Shown one piece after another: positions 1-9,052 of a stretch of DNA of 34,481 nucleotides; position 1 is the first letter of the stretch, and each line of letters opens with the position of its first letter. Both the position numbers and the translations under genes were made by a program. The notes beneath the pieces were generated by a model that searched no databases, was not told the origin of the DNA, and saw nothing but the letters and a program-made list of their open reading frames with translations. This DNA is from Nitrospira sp. (GTDB lineage: Bacteria > Nitrospirota > Nitrospiria > Nitrospirales > Nitrospiraceae), in contig JAOUHJ010000031.1 in assembly GCA_029865225.1 (NCBI GenBank), positions 1-34,481 on the forward strand. The letters are read 5' to 3'.

Positions 1-189
1 TTAGTCATTCGGCTGCTTCATGCCGGAGTGAAACACAAGAACGCGCGGTTCGCGGCGACGGTGTTTCATTTATGGCATCCGGAGCAGGATCGCACGCAAT
101 TGCCGGTCAATCAGGAGCGCCTGCAGAACCTTTTACGGTCGAACACGGTCCGCGCGAGGGTCGGGCTCGATGAGCTTGATAGCGTCTGA
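1..189 (+). CDS. Glycosyltransferase C-terminal fragment (GT2/galactosyltransferase-like), 5' end outside window
   Basis: The frame opens at base 1 and ends at a TGA at 187-189, giving the last 62 residues of a protein that begins outside the window. It contains GVKHKNARFAATVFHLWHPE followed by an arginine. This G-x-K..N.RF....HLWHPE pattern is typical of the C-terminal galactosyltransferase-like region (Glyco_transf_7C type) of GT2 enzymes found in polysaccharide loci. The protein probably transfers a sugar from a nucleotide donor in the cytoplasm during glycan assembly. It lies on the same strand as all following genes, so the locus extends leftwards. Donor and acceptor cannot be inferred from the tail. 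Confidence 0.75.
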   Translation, partial: LVIRLLHAGVKHKNARFAATVFHLWHPEQDRTQLPVNQERLQNLLRSNTVRARVGLDELDSV

Positions 190-346
190 TGAGGGGTGGC
201 TCTCGTTTCATTTGTCGTTGCCCAGTCGGTTGTGATGACGGGTTGCGTGAACCCACGGTGTTCTTGTCGGAAGGCAGTCTTCTGAGCTGCTCGAGTTCTC
301 GCCAACGTATGAGCCAGATCGACGAATCCCGCTAGAAGCCGGGCAC

Positions 347-1459
347 GTGATGAAGCCAGATATCGCCAGCGCCTTGATCGTCTGTACGCGTCGAATCGGG
401 GATGTGCTCTTAGCCACACCCGTCATCCGTTCGCTCAAGGCGGCGTTGCCTCATCTCCTGATCGATATGTTGGTCTTCGAAGGAACTCAAGATGTCTTGT
501 CAGGCTACAGGGATCTACGGCGAGTGTTGACCATTTCCGAACGTCCATCGGCTGGGGCTCACTTCGAACTACTTCGTGCGATCTGGCGTCGCTATGATGT
601 CGCGATCTCAGTGTTGGCCGGAGACCGGCCGACGTTTCACGCATGGGTGGCCGGTCGATATCGAGTCGGAACGCTGCTGCCGGACAACAAATCGTGGTGG
701 AAACGGCGTCTGCTTCACGAATGGGTCTCGTTCGACAACCTACACACGCATACGGTAGCCATGAATCTGCAGTTGCTCGCGCCGTTTGGAGTGAGGAGGC
801 TTGGAACGCCTGTTGTCAGCTGGACGCCGGCGGATGAGGTATCCATTCAACGCCGGTTTCCTCAACGGGATATGCAACGATATGCGGTGATCCACGTCTC
901 GCCAAAGTTCGCCTACAAGATGTGGACCGTAGCGGGATGGATCGCACTTGGCCGGTGGTTGATGGAGCAGGGGATCACGGTCGTGGTGACTGGAGTGGAG
1001 GCAGCGGAGACAGCGTATTGCGAGCAGATTGTCCAGGGCTTGCCTGGCGCCGTCAATCTTGTGGGTCACGTGGCGCTGCCGGAGCTTGGCTGTCTGCTCA
1101 GCCGTGCCGCGTTGTATATTGGAACCGATACCGCTGTGAGTCATATGGCGGCCGCCGTCGGGACGCCGTCGGTGGTGCTGTTCGGACCATCGAATCCAGT
1201 GAAGTGGGGACCTTGGCCGAAGGACTTTCCTCCGACAACTCAAAGTCCATGGTGCAGGCATGGGTCTCAACGGCAGGGAAATGTGTTCCTTCTTCAAGGC
1301 GAAGGCGATTGTGTGCCCTGTCTCGGCGAAGGGTGCGACCGCCATGTCGAGAGCCGAAGTGAATGTCTTCAACAGCTTCCTGTGTCTCGTGTGATCGAAG
1401 CAGCCGAAACCATGCTTGACGTGCGCACGTACCTTACCTCGACCGTGGGTCTTGCATGA
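347..1459 (+). CDS. Glycosyltransferase family 9 (heptosyltransferase-like)
   Basis: A 370-residue protein of the ADP-heptose:LPS heptosyltransferase family (GT9, GT-B fold). The N-terminus has the family pattern RIGDVLLATPVIRSLK (near residues 16-31). The C-terminal half has GTDTAVSHMAAAVGTPSVVLFG followed by PxNPxKWGPW, the usual nucleotide-sugar binding segment. A cysteine-rich tail (CVPCLGEGC) is also usual for this family. Members add heptose or another sugar to lipid A-core or a related acceptor on the cytoplasmic face of the inner membrane. Start: GTG at 347 is directly followed by ATG at 350, and either could be used; no strong ribosome-binding site precedes them. The stop overlaps the next gene by 4 bases, indicating translational coupling. 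True heptose specificity is not proven because GT9 paralogues in glycan loci vary. Confidence 0.88.
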   Translation: MMKPDIASALIVCTRRIGDVLLATPVIRSLKAALPHLLIDMLVFEGTQDVLSGYRDLRRVLTISERPSAGAHFELLRAIWRRYDVAISVLAGDRPTFHAWVAGRYRVGTLLPDNKSWWKRRLLHEWVSFDNLHTHTVAMNLQLLAPFGVRRLGTPVVSWTPADEVSIQRRFPQRDMQRYAVIHVSPKFAYKMWTVAGWIALGRWLMEQGITVVVTGVEAAETAYCEQIVQGLPGAVNLVGHVALPELGCLLSRAALYIGTDTAVSHMAAAVGTPSVVLFGPSNPVKWGPWPKDFPPTTQSPWCRHGSQRQGNVFLLQGEGDCVPCLGEGCDRHVESRSECLQQLPVSRVIEAAETMLDVRTYLTSTVGLA

Positions 1460-3351
1460 AACAGATAGTCGCCCAACTCGTTCACGCTCTTGCGGACCGA
1501 TATGGAAGCATGGTGCTCGCCTATCGATCGTCACTGGTGATTACCGTCCAATTGATTCTGATTCTGGCGGCAAATCTTACGGCCTTCATGCTTCGCTTTG
1601 ACGCGGACATTCCTCCGGAATATGAGCGGGTCATGTGGGATCACCTCCCTGCCGTGCTGCTGATATTCGGGTCCGGTCTTTGGGTGTTTGGCACGCAGAG
1701 AGGGCTCTGGCGATACGTTGGGCTCCACGACATTGGGAAGATCCTTTTAGCCTCTCTGACCGGCGTCGGAGTGTTTTACGTGATCCTCCATGTGGTTGGT
1801 GGAGTCATTCAATATCCGCGATCCGTCATCATTCTAACGGGTCTGCTGAACGCCTTGTACTTGGTCGGCATACGGTTGGCGGTGCGCTGGTTCAAGGAAT
1901 GGTTGCGAATTGTCGGGGCCAGCGCCCGAAGAGCGTTGATAGTCGGCGCCGGCAATGCCGGAGAGCTGCTTGCTCGAGATATGTTGTCAGGTGGAGACTA
2001 TGACTGTCGTCCGGTCGGTTTTTTGGACGATGACCCTGTCAAGCGGAAGATGAGGATTCATGGAATCCCGGTTGTAGGAACCATCGCCACCATCAAACAG
2101 GCCGCCGACAAGCTTGAGGCCAACGAGATCATCATCGCCATTCCGTCGGCGTCAACCACAGTCATGCAAAAAATCCTTACGGCGTCAGAGGGCTGTACCA
2201 TTCCTATTAAAACCTTGCCGAGCGTCAAACGCCTGCTCGATGATCCGGTCTCACTCCGACAAGTGCGACCGATGAACCTAGACGATTTGTTGCAGCGTGA
2301 GCCGATCGAGACAGATCGTCAAGAGCTGACCCCCCTGATCATGGGGAAGACACTGCTCGTCACAGGAGCCGGAGGGTCGATCGGATCGGAGTTATGCCGA
2401 CAAATTGCTCAGCACTCACCTCGCCTGTTAGTCCTGTTCGAGCGATATGAGAATGCTCTTCACTCGCTTATGCTGGAGTTGGGAGCGACATTTCCGGAGG
2501 TGAGGATCCTCCCGGTCATCGGAGATGTGACGGTGCCCGACCGCGTGGCGGAAATATTTCATCAAACAAATCCCAACATCGTATTTCACGCTGCAGCCCA
2601 CAAGCATGTTCCTCTCATGGAACTGAACCCCAAGGAGGCTATTCGCAACAATATCTTGGGGACTCGTACGGTGGCTGAGACGGCTGTGAGAAATGGTGTG
2701 GAGCGTTTTGTGCTGATCTCGACCGATAAAGCGGTCAACCCGTCGAGCATCATGGGTGCGACCAAGCGGGTTGCCGAGCATCTGATGCAGGAGTTCAATC
2801 AAGAAGGCCTGACCAAGTTTACCGTGGTACGGTTTGGCAACGTGCTAGGAAGCAATGGGAGTGTCGTTCCGTTGTTTTATGAGCAAATTCGCAGAGGTGG
2901 ACCGGTCACGGTGACTCATCCCGAGATCAAACGTTTCTTTATGACCATTCCGGAAGCTGTCCAACTGGTTCTGCAGGCGAGTGTCATTGGCATGGGCGGA
3001 GAGGTGTTTGTCCTCGATATGGGGGAACAGATCAGAGTTGCCGATCTGGCAAGAAACATGATCGTCTTGGCCGGCCTCGTCCCGGGTAAAGATATCGAGA
3101 TTGTCTTTGCCGGCCTACGGCCTGGAGAGAAACTCTATGAGGAACTGTTCGAAGAACACGAGCAAGTCGAGCCAACGAGTCATCCAAAAATTCGTCGGGC
3201 TGTGGGGGCCCCTGTTCCTGTTGGCGAGTTGGCGGCATGGCTGGAGTCCTTGCAGGAGAATCTTCCGAACTGGAGTGAAGAGCGGGTGCTTGATGATCTC
3301 AGGCGGCTGGTGCCGAGCTATGAATCGGTCCTCGCTCGAAGGACATTTTGA
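1456..3351 (+). CDS. Membrane-anchored nucleotide-sugar 4,6-dehydratase/epimerase (FlaA1/WbpM/CapD type)
   Basis: At 631 residues this is the full-length WbpM/CapD class. Hydrophobic segments that look like four transmembrane helices occupy about residues 20-150. A CoA-binding-like Rossmann domain follows (VGAGNAGELLARD, about 165-177). The C-terminal short-chain dehydratase domain carries GAGGSIGSE at 304-312. The catalytic region has T423-D424-K425 and M433...K437, so the usual YxxxK tyrosine is replaced by methionine, a hallmark of this long family. Known members convert UDP-GlcNAc to UDP-4-keto-6-deoxy-GlcNAc for QuiNAc/FucNAc synthesis. By analogy this enzyme feeds an N-acetylated 6-deoxy sugar into the glycan. 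ATG 1456 overlaps the upstream stop (ATGA). Substrate is inferred from family, not shown. Confidence 0.9.
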   Translation: MKQIVAQLVHALADRYGSMVLAYRSSLVITVQLILILAANLTAFMLRFDADIPPEYERVMWDHLPAVLLIFGSGLWVFGTQRGLWRYVGLHDIGKILLASLTGVGVFYVILHVVGGVIQYPRSVIILTGLLNALYLVGIRLAVRWFKEWLRIVGASARRALIVGAGNAGELLARDMLSGGDYDCRPVGFLDDDPVKRKMRIHGIPVVGTIATIKQAADKLEANEIIIAIPSASTTVMQKILTASEGCTIPIKTLPSVKRLLDDPVSLRQVRPMNLDDLLQREPIETDRQELTPLIMGKTLLVTGAGGSIGSELCRQIAQHSPRLLVLFERYENALHSLMLELGATFPEVRILPVIGDVTVPDRVAEIFHQTNPNIVFHAAAHKHVPLMELNPKEAIRNNILGTRTVAETAVRNGVERFVLISTDKAVNPSSIMGATKRVAEHLMQEFNQEGLTKFTVVRFGNVLGSNGSVVPLFYEQIRRGGPVTVTHPEIKRFFMTIPEAVQLVLQASVIGMGGEVFVLDMGEQIRVADLARNMIVLAGLVPGKDIEIVFAGLRPGEKLYEELFEEHEQVEPTSHPKIRRAVGAPVPVGELAAWLESLQENLPNWSEERVLDDLRRLVPSYESVLARRTF

Positions 3352-3432
3352 AGAGTTCCACGCGTCGCGGCTCTAAACTGCCAAGGTCTTTCGTGCATCG
3401 TTCAAATCCGATACGGAAATCACGGTAGGAGT

Positions 3433-4506
3433 ATGAGCATTCTCGTCACCGGCGGGGCCGGGTTTATTGGTGCAAACTTTGTTCTGGACTGGCTGGCCCA
3501 ACACGAGGAACCTGTCATCAATCTCGACAAACTCACCTACGCGGGTAACTTGGAGAACCTCGCCAGTCTGCAGGGCGATGCGCGCCATATCTTTGTTCAC
3601 GGCGACATCGGTGATTCCGTCCTCGTCAGCGGATTGTTGACCAAGCACCGGCCTCGTGCCGTGATCAATTTCGCCGCTGAGAGCCATGTCGACCGCTCGA
3701 TCCATGGGCCAAGGGAATTTATTCAAACCAACATCGTGGGCACCTTTTCTCTACTTGAATCTGTGCGTGCCCATTGGGAAGGGTTGACCGGTGACACCAA
3801 AGCGTGCTTCCGTTTTCTGCACGTATCCACCGATGAAGTGTACGGTTCGTTAAGGGCAGATGCTCCTGCGTTCAGTGAAACGAATCGCTACGAGCCCAAT
3901 AGCCCTTATTCAGCGAGCAAGGCGGCCGGCGATCATCTCGTTCGCGCGTATCACCATACCTATGATTTTCCCGTTCTCACCACTAATTGTTCGAACAATT
4001 ACGGTCCCTACCACTTTCCTGAAAAGCTGATTCCGCTCTGCATCCTTAATGCGTTGGCAGGGAAACCGCTCCCTATTTATGGTGATGGTCGGCAGATACG
4101 AGACTGGCTGTACGTCAAGGACCATTGCAGTGCCATCCGTCAGGTCCTCGAAGCGGGGCGTGTGGGAGAAACCTATAACATCGGTGGGAGGAACGAATTG
4201 ACCAACCTTGAGGTTGTTCATACCCTCTGCCAGCTCCTGGACGAACTGGCTCCACCAGCCACACGCAGTTTGCACTTTACCAGTTACCGTTCTCTGATCA
4301 CCTTCGTGAAAGATCGCCCAGGTCATGATCGCCGGTACGCCATCAATGCCAGCAAGCTCGAAGGTGAACTCGGCTGGAAACCTCAGGAGACCTTTGAAAC
4401 AGGTCTTACCAAGACGGTCCTCTGGTACCTCGAGAACCAGAGTTGGATAACCAATGTCACCAGCGGTGCCTACCGTAACTGGATAAGCAGGCAGTACGGC
4501 ACCTAA
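3433..4506 (+). CDS. rmlB: dTDP-glucose 4,6-dehydratase
   Basis: A 357-residue extended SDR enzyme, normal length for RmlB. It dehydrates dTDP-glucose to dTDP-4-keto-6-deoxyglucose using bound NAD in the cytoplasm. Seen directly: [10 protein letters not shown] near the N-terminus for NAD binding; catalytic T133-D134-E135 in STDEVYG; Y159 and K163 in [17 protein letters not shown]; and the [15 protein letters not shown] segment diagnostic of RmlB. Start ATG 3433 follows a GGTAGGAG-like ribosome-binding site. An 81-base gap separates it from the dehydratase gene upstream, and rmlD begins 5 bases after its stop. The product is shared by rhamnose synthesis and by 4-amino sugars such as the one the WecE-type enzyme at 19669 would make. 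Confidence 0.96.
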   Translation: MSILVTGGAGFIGANFVLDWLAQHEEPVINLDKLTYAGNLENLASLQGDARHIFVHGDIGDSVLVSGLLTKHRPRAVINFAAESHVDRSIHGPREFIQTNIVGTFSLLESVRAHWEGLTGDTKACFRFLHVSTDEVYGSLRADAPAFSETNRYEPNSPYSASKAAGDHLVRAYHHTYDFPVLTTNCSNNYGPYHFPEKLIPLCILNALAGKPLPIYGDGRQIRDWLYVKDHCSAIRQVLEAGRVGETYNIGGRNELTNLEVVHTLCQLLDELAPPATRSLHFTSYRSLITFVKDRPGHDRRYAINASKLEGELGWKPQETFETGLTKTVLWYLENQSWITNVTSGAYRNWISRQYGT

Positions 4507-4511
4507 GCGCG

Positions 4512-5408
4512 ATGAGAATACTGTTAACTGGCAAACATGGGCAGGTCGGCTTTGAGCTACAGCGAGCGCTCGCTCCTTTGGGCGAGGTGTGTGCGGTCGA
4601 TTACGCTGAATGTGATTTAGCGGATGCCTCTGCTCTGTGTGAACTGGTACGCTCGGTCAAGCCAGACCTGATCGTCAATTCTGCAGCGTATACTGCGGTG
4701 GACAAGGCGGAGTCAGAGCCGGAGCTGGCTCACGCTGTTAATGCCGTCGCTCCTGGAGTTCTGGGGGAAGAGGCAGCGAAGCGGGGCGCATGGGTCGTGC
4801 ACTATTCGACCGATTACGTATTCGATGGCGGCAAGTCGGGGGCCTATGTGGAAGATGACCTCACAAATCCGCAAAGTGTCTATGGGCGAACCAAGAGAGA
4901 CGGTGAGATCGCACTCGAAAAAAGTGGTGCGCGATACCTGATTTTGCGCACGAGTTGGGTGGTTGGGGCCCACGGGAAAAATTTTGCAAAAACGATACTG
5001 CGACTAGCGCTCGAACGCGAAGGTCTGAATGTCGTGGCCGATCAATATGGCGCGCCGACTTCCGCAGCCCTACTGGCAGATGTGACGGCTCATCTGGTTC
5101 GGCAGCGCCAGCGCGAGGGCGACGAAAAGTTCCCCTTCGGCTTGTACCATCTCGTCGCTAGCGGGGAAACCACTTGGTGTGAGTACGCACGGTTTGTTGT
5201 GTCGGAAGCCCTGGCTGTTGGTAGGCCGCTCAAGCTTTCACCCGATGAAATCCGCGCAATTCCTTCGTCTGAGTATCACACAGCCGCCAAGCGCCCTGCC
5301 AATTCCCGATTGGCGACCGGCAAGCTGCGGACGACATTTGCTCTCGAATTGCCCAACTGGCAAAGTGGGGTTCGGCACATCCTGCAACAAATTCTTGCAG
5401 AGTCATGA
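4512..5408 (+). CDS. rmlD: dTDP-4-dehydrorhamnose reductase
   Basis: A 298-residue protein of the RmlD family, which reduces dTDP-4-keto-L-rhamnose to dTDP-L-rhamnose with NAD(P)H. The N-terminus [16 protein letters not shown] carries the family's GQxG cofactor loop (residues 7-13). The catalytic region shows STDYVFDG (99-106) with T100, and YGRTK at 124-128 supplies Y124 and K128. It starts 5 bases after rmlB and overlaps rmlA by 4 bases, so the three form a tight transcription unit. The 3,5-epimerase gene (rmlC) that normally acts just before this enzyme is not present anywhere in the window, so the rhamnose pathway is incomplete here unless rmlC is elsewhere in the genome. Confidence 0.95.
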   Translation: MRILLTGKHGQVGFELQRALAPLGEVCAVDYAECDLADASALCELVRSVKPDLIVNSAAYTAVDKAESEPELAHAVNAVAPGVLGEEAAKRGAWVVHYSTDYVFDGGKSGAYVEDDLTNPQSVYGRTKRDGEIALEKSGARYLILRTSWVVGAHGKNFAKTILRLALEREGLNVVADQYGAPTSAALLADVTAHLVRQRQREGDEKFPFGLYHLVASGETTWCEYARFVVSEALAVGRPLKLSPDEIRAIPSSEYHTAAKRPANSRLATGKLRTTFALELPNWQSGVRHILQQILAES

Positions 5409-6289
5409 TCAATCGTAAAGGGATCATACTAGCCGGCGGTACGGGGAGCCGTCTACATCCGGCTACGTTAGCCATCAGCAAACAGTTGCTGCCGGTGTTC
5501 GACAAGCCGATGATCTATTACCCGCTCAGCACCCTGATGCTGGCGGGCATACGGGATATCCTCATCATTTCCACCCCACAAGACACGCCGAGATTTGAGC
5601 AACTGCTCGGCACGGGTAACCAGTGGGGGCTGAACCTCGAGTACGCAGTACAGCCCTCGCCCGATGGTCTGGCGCAAGCGTTCATCATCGGGGAGTCCTT
5701 CATCGGAAATAATCCGTCTGCCCTTGTATTAGGCGATAACATCTTTTACGGCCATGACTTTCACCGCTTGCTCGACAATGCTATGAGCCGCACCGAAGGC
5801 GCGAGCGTATTCGCCTACCATGTACAGGACCCCGAACGCTACGGTGTCGTCGATTTCGACTCAGGCGGCAAAGTGAGATCGTTGGAAGAAAAGCCCAAAC
5901 AACCGAAATCCAGCTATGCCGTCACCGGTCTGTATTTCTACGATCAGCAGGTGGTTGATCGGGCCAAAAGCCTGAAGCCCTCCCTACGCGGTGAGCTGGA
6001 AATTACGGACCTGAACCGCATCTATCTGGAGCAAGGCCGGTTGAACGTCGAAGTCATGGGTCGAGGCTATGCCTGGCTGGATACCGGTACCCATGAATCG
6101 CTCCTCGATGCCAGCCAGTTCATCGCCACGCTAGAAAACAGGCAAGGCTTAAAGGTGGCGTGCCCGGAAGAAATCGCCTTCAGACAACAGTGGATCAATG
6201 CCGCCCAACTGGAAAAGCTCGCACAGCCATTGACCAAAAACGGTTACGGGCAATATCTGCTACGGGTGCTCCAAGAAAAACTACTTTGA
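5405..6289 (+). CDS. rmlA: Glucose-1-phosphate thymidylyltransferase
   Basis: A 294-residue nucleotidyltransferase making dTDP-glucose and PPi from dTTP and glucose-1-phosphate. This is the first step of the dTDP-sugar pathway and is usually feedback-regulated. The signature [11 protein letters not shown] occupies residues 9-19, with K26 in [17 protein letters not shown]. The metal-binding GDN lies near 110-112, and [13 protein letters not shown], typical of RmlA, is also present. Length equals the short RmlA class (about 290). Start ATG 5405 overlaps the rmlD stop. The rmlB-D-A cluster appears to end here: the next 143 bases hold no gene, and what follows is an unrelated toxin-antitoxin-like pair. 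Confidence 0.96.
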   Translation: MINRKGIILAGGTGSRLHPATLAISKQLLPVFDKPMIYYPLSTLMLAGIRDILIISTPQDTPRFEQLLGTGNQWGLNLEYAVQPSPDGLAQAFIIGESFIGNNPSALVLGDNIFYGHDFHRLLDNAMSRTEGASVFAYHVQDPERYGVVDFDSGGKVRSLEEKPKQPKSSYAVTGLYFYDQQVVDRAKSLKPSLRGELEITDLNRIYLEQGRLNVEVMGRGYAWLDTGTHESLLDASQFIATLENRQGLKVACPEEIAFRQQWINAAQLEKLAQPLTKNGYGQYLLRVLQEKLL

Positions 6290-6320
6290 AAATGGCAACT
6301 CGCGCTGCCGTCCCCGACGT

Positions 6321-6401
6321 TGTATATGTCACAGTCGAATGTCCCCGTATCTCTCCGGAGTGATCCATTTGTTTCTTCCGCAGTGGAATTGAAAAAGCCT
6401 C
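6321..6401 (+). repeat. Imperfect direct repeat, left copy (flanks the MNT/HEPN pair)
   Basis: About 80 bases that align with 7450-7529 in the same orientation, with roughly three quarters of positions identical by eye and a single one-base gap. The best conserved part is GTGGAATTGAAAAAGCCTC at the right end. The copy lies between rmlA and the MNT gene. It has no open frame of its own and could be a remnant of a mobile-element end or of a duplicated intergenic segment. Confidence 0.6.
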
Positions 6402-6432
6402 GGTTCATAGTGTCCTTCAAGAAGTCGTTGAT

Positions 6433-6825
6433 ATGGCGGCGGGTTCGTTCAACGCTCTAACGAATGACTTCTCAACGACATCGGCTCATGCTAGTCTGAA
6501 AGCCGTGAAGACAATCCCCTCAGGCTTGTTGGAGACAGTCGTGGAGCGGCTGAAAGCCGAGTTCCAGCCGGATGAGATTTATCTGTTTGGCTCACATGCT
6601 TGGGGCGTGCCCACTGACGACAGTGATGTGGATTTGATGGTCATTGTCCGCGACAGCGCTGAAAAGGCCATTCGGCGTATGCAACGGGCGCACCGCTGTT
6701 TGAGCGGTTTGGGTTTTCCCAAGGACGTGCTCGTTCCCACGCGCGCTCAAGTTGACCGCTATAAACACTTGCGGGCTTCCTTGTTTCACCAAGTGCTCGC
6801 CAAGGGTCGCAAACTGTATGGATGA
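6433..6825 (+). CDS. MNT-type nucleotidyltransferase-domain protein (antitoxin-like partner of HEPN)
   Basis: A 130-residue minimal nucleotidyltransferase. The fold signature is explicit: G53-S54 in LFGSHAWG, followed by D65 and D67 in SDVDLMV. This is the GS-x(n)-DxD metal and nucleotide site of the pol-beta superfamily. Such proteins pair with HEPN proteins as type VII or related toxin-antitoxin modules, where some MNT partners AMPylate the HEPN toxin. The downstream gene is a HEPN protein overlapping by 8 bases. The N-terminal ~25 residues have no family match and the ATG has only a weak ribosome-binding site; GTG 6505 is a possible alternative start. The gene is unrelated to polysaccharide synthesis and looks inserted. 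Confidence 0.82.
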   Translation: MAAGSFNALTNDFSTTSAHASLKAVKTIPSGLLETVVERLKAEFQPDEIYLFGSHAWGVPTDDSDVDLMVIVRDSAEKAIRRMQRAHRCLSGLGFPKDVLVPTRAQVDRYKHLRASLFHQVLAKGRKLYG

Positions 6826-7234
6826 GGCCGCGTGCGAACTCGTTCGCGACTGGCTGACCCGCGCCTGCCACGATTTGCAGGCTGCGCACACGTTGGCGGC
6901 AGGGAAAGAACCTCTGCTTGACACGGCAATCTATCACTGCCAGCAGGCGGCGGAGAAGGCGATCAAAGGATGGCTGCAATCGCAAGATAAGCCCTTCCCC
7001 AAGACGCACGACATTGAAGATTTGGTCGCTCAAGCGGCAAAGTTAGATGGCGATTTTAAGCAGTTTGCGAAAGTGGCGGCGGTCTTGACACCGTACGTCT
7101 CGGCCTTCCGGTATCCCGGCGGTGGTTCGGATGAACCGATGCCGTCGGCCGAGGAATTCGACGAAGCCTTGCAACACGCCAAAACCATTTACGATTTCGT
7201 GTTGAGTCTGCTCCCGACGGAAGCGAGACCATGA
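6818..7234 (+). CDS. HEPN-domain protein (toxin-like partner of the MNT protein)
   Basis: A 138-residue protein of the HEPN family (PF05168 type). The conserved core YHCQQAAEKAIKGWL and the following KTHDIEDLV are typical, and a SAFRYPG segment is also common in this subgroup. I start it at ATG 6818 because it overlaps the MNT stop and the domain begins immediately; the frame is open further upstream but that part sits inside the MNT gene. The RNase-type RX4-6H motif of active HEPN toxins is not apparent. The protein may therefore be a non-nuclease member or use another mechanism. It probably forms a complex with the MNT protein. No relation to the glycan pathway is evident. Confidence 0.8.
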   Translation: MDEAACELVRDWLTRACHDLQAAHTLAAGKEPLLDTAIYHCQQAAEKAIKGWLQSQDKPFPKTHDIEDLVAQAAKLDGDFKQFAKVAAVLTPYVSAFRYPGGGSDEPMPSAEEFDEALQHAKTIYDFVLSLLPTEARP

Positions 7235-7589
7235 AACGTGAACCGATACGCACCATGACTGAGGAAACTGCAAGCTTCACGAGATATGTGGTCGATGCTG
7301 TTTCGTCATGAACCGCCATGAATAATCCCGGATTCCGCAGTAGACGATACAGGCTAAAGGGGACTGGGAGGTGTTTCGGATCATAAAAGAGCACCTCTGT
7401 GACTCCGATGAGTACCTGCAGGCAGTGGGGCGGTTCGTCGAATCTAAACTGTAAATGTAACGGATGAATGCCCCGGAACTCTCCGTAGCGATCTGCTTGG
7501 TTCGTGTGCGGTGGAATTGAAAAGGCCTCAACCCCAGCAAGTGCGACTCACTCTCCGAGAGATTGGCACCCAATGAAGCTTGAATTCTC
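7235..7589. other. Intergenic stretch between HEPN gene and first ABC permease; contains repeat copy and a possible ORF relic
   Basis: No convincing gene lies in these 355 bases. A 36-codon open stretch at 7344-7454 follows a TAG without a start codon and reads plausibly as a protein C-terminus (ending VGRFVESKL). It may be a relic of a lost gene, but I do not recognise it. The right-hand imperfect repeat begins within its last codons. The promoter for the following permease would be expected here, but no clear -35/-10 pair stands out. Confidence 0.4.
7450..7529 (+). repeat. Imperfect direct repeat, right copy
   Basis: The second copy of the ~80-base element found at 6321-6401, in the same orientation. 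Shared blocks include ATGAAT/GTCGAAT-like sequence, CTCTCCG, GATC and GTGGAATTGAAAA. The two copies bracket the MNT/HEPN gene pair, and this one lies about 60 bases before the permease start. Confidence 0.6.
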
Positions 7590-8411
7590 ATGCAACAGTT
7601 TTCAACTTCTCCCAAAGAAATCGCCGCTAGTCTCTGGCGGAACCGTGACCTGATCCTTGCCTTGACCAAGCGCGAAGTGGTGGGCCGCTATCGTGGTTCG
7701 GTCATGGGGCTCGCCTGGTCTTTCTTCAACCCCGTCTTCATGCTACTGGTCTATACATTCGTCTTTTCCGTCGTGTTCAAGGCGCGCTGGGGTGTTGGTG
7801 GCGGTGAAGGCAAAACTGTCTTTGCCATCGTACTTTTTGTGGGCATGATCGTCCACGGATTGTTCGCAGAATGCTTGAACCTGGCGCCTGGCCTGATTGT
7901 GTCTAACGTCAACTATGTCAAGAAAGTCATTTTCCCGCTGGAAATATTGCCGTGCGTGGGCTTGGGGTCGGCGCTGTTTCATACCGCCATTAGTCTCGTG
8001 GTCTTGCTCCTGGTTCAACTGGTTCTCAACCAGCAACTCGTGTGGACGGCGCTGTTGTTTCCTTGTGTGCTCGTGCCGTTGGTGTTTGCTAGCATGGGCT
8101 TCGCCTGGTTCTTGGCAGGACTCGGTGTGTATGTGTGTGACATCGGGCAAATCACCGGCATGGTCACCACCGTATTGCTGTTTCTGTCGCCGGTTTTTTA
8201 TCCGATTAGCGCTTTGCCGGAGCAATATCAAACCTGGCTATATCTGAATCCACTGACGTATATCATCGAAGAAGGCCGCAATACGTTGATCTTTGGTAGG
8301 CTGCCGGGCATTGGGGAATGGGGAATGATGTTGGGTGCAGGTATGCTGACTTCCGGGGCTGGATTTGTATGGTTCCAGAAAATACGAAAAGGGTTTGCCG
8401 ATGTCCTCTGA
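7590..8411 (+). CDS. ABC-2 type polysaccharide export permease (first copy)
   Basis: A 273-residue membrane protein of the Wzm/TagG/KpsM family. It has a cytoplasmic N-terminus with LTKREVVGRYRGSVMGLAW, the characteristic pre-TM1 segment, then about six hydrophobic helices. FLSPVFYPISALPEQYQ and LNPLTYIIEEGRN, near the last third, are typical of ABC-2 O-antigen/teichoic acid exporters. Such permeases form a dimeric channel that passes a lipid-linked glycan across the inner membrane, powered by a Wzt ATPase. The expected ATPase should follow, but only its N-terminus survives at 9049, so this permease has no intact partner directly beside it. Its stop overlaps the start of the broken cysC. It could be non-functional or borrow the ATPase at 11920. 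Confidence 0.9.
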   Translation: MQQFSTSPKEIAASLWRNRDLILALTKREVVGRYRGSVMGLAWSFFNPVFMLLVYTFVFSVVFKARWGVGGGEGKTVFAIVLFVGMIVHGLFAECLNLAPGLIVSNVNYVKKVIFPLEILPCVGLGSALFHTAISLVVLLLVQLVLNQQLVWTALLFPCVLVPLVFASMGFAWFLAGLGVYVCDIGQITGMVTTVLLFLSPVFYPISALPEQYQTWLYLNPLTYIIEEGRNTLIFGRLPGIGEWGMMLGAGMLTSGAGFVWFQKIRKGFADVL

Positions 8412-9052
8412 CGACTTCAAGGCGGCCCATGTCGTTTGGCATGATGGGCAGGTCCAACCAGAAGATCGTCGTCACCTAATGGGGCAACAGCCTATAATCG
8501 TATGGCTGACTGGTTTAAGCGCATCAGGGAAATCTACATTGGCCTTTGCTTTATGGGCGTCGTTTGGTTGATATCGGCCATGCTTGCTATGTCTTGGATG
8601 GCGATTATATCCGGCATGGCTTGAACAAGGATTTGGGGTTTTTACATCAGGACCGAACTGAAAATATCAGACGTATCGCGGAAGTGGCGCGCTTGATGAA
8701 CGACGCAGGGTTAATTGTCATCACGGCCTTTATCTCGCCCTACCGTGATGATCGACAATTAGCGCGAGCGATTGTCGGCGCAGAGAATTTTGTAGAAGTC
8801 TATGTCAACACGCCCGTTGAAACATGTGAAGCGCGAGACCAAAAAGGGACGTATAAACGGGCGCGGGCAGGTCTCATAGTAGGATTTACAGGCGTAAACG
8901 ATCTCTATGAAGCCCCAGAAACGCCTGACATGACAATTAATACATCGATCGCGTCACCCTTAGAATGTACAGAAAAGTTGCTTGCTGAAGTAATGGATCG
9001 CATTGCGGTACCCGAAGGTGAGAGGGAACACACATTCAGAGACTCTCGATGA
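8401..9052 (+). pseudogene. cysC: Adenylylsulfate (APS) kinase, frameshifted
   Basis: Two frames together encode a complete CysC, which phosphorylates APS to PAPS, the sulfate donor for sulfotransferases. Frame 1 (8401-8571) gives the N-terminus with the P-loop GLSASGKSTLAFAL, then stops. The frame shifted by one base continues with [33 protein letters not shown] and CEARDQKGTYKRARAG, ending at TGA 9052. The shift lies near 8551-8556, where TTATGGGCGTCG replaces what should be an L-E/x-R-R stretch; one surplus base explains it. ATG 8401 overlaps the permease stop and the end overlaps the next ORF (ATGA), so it was part of the operon. The frameshift could be a sequencing error. No sulfotransferase is recognised in the window. 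Confidence 0.85.

Noticed and set aside
740-1534. Long open frame on the minus strand opposite the GT9 gene (264 codons)
   Set aside because: It lies fully antisense to a clear GT9 gene and has no recognisable motif; it is explained by codon bias of the real gene.
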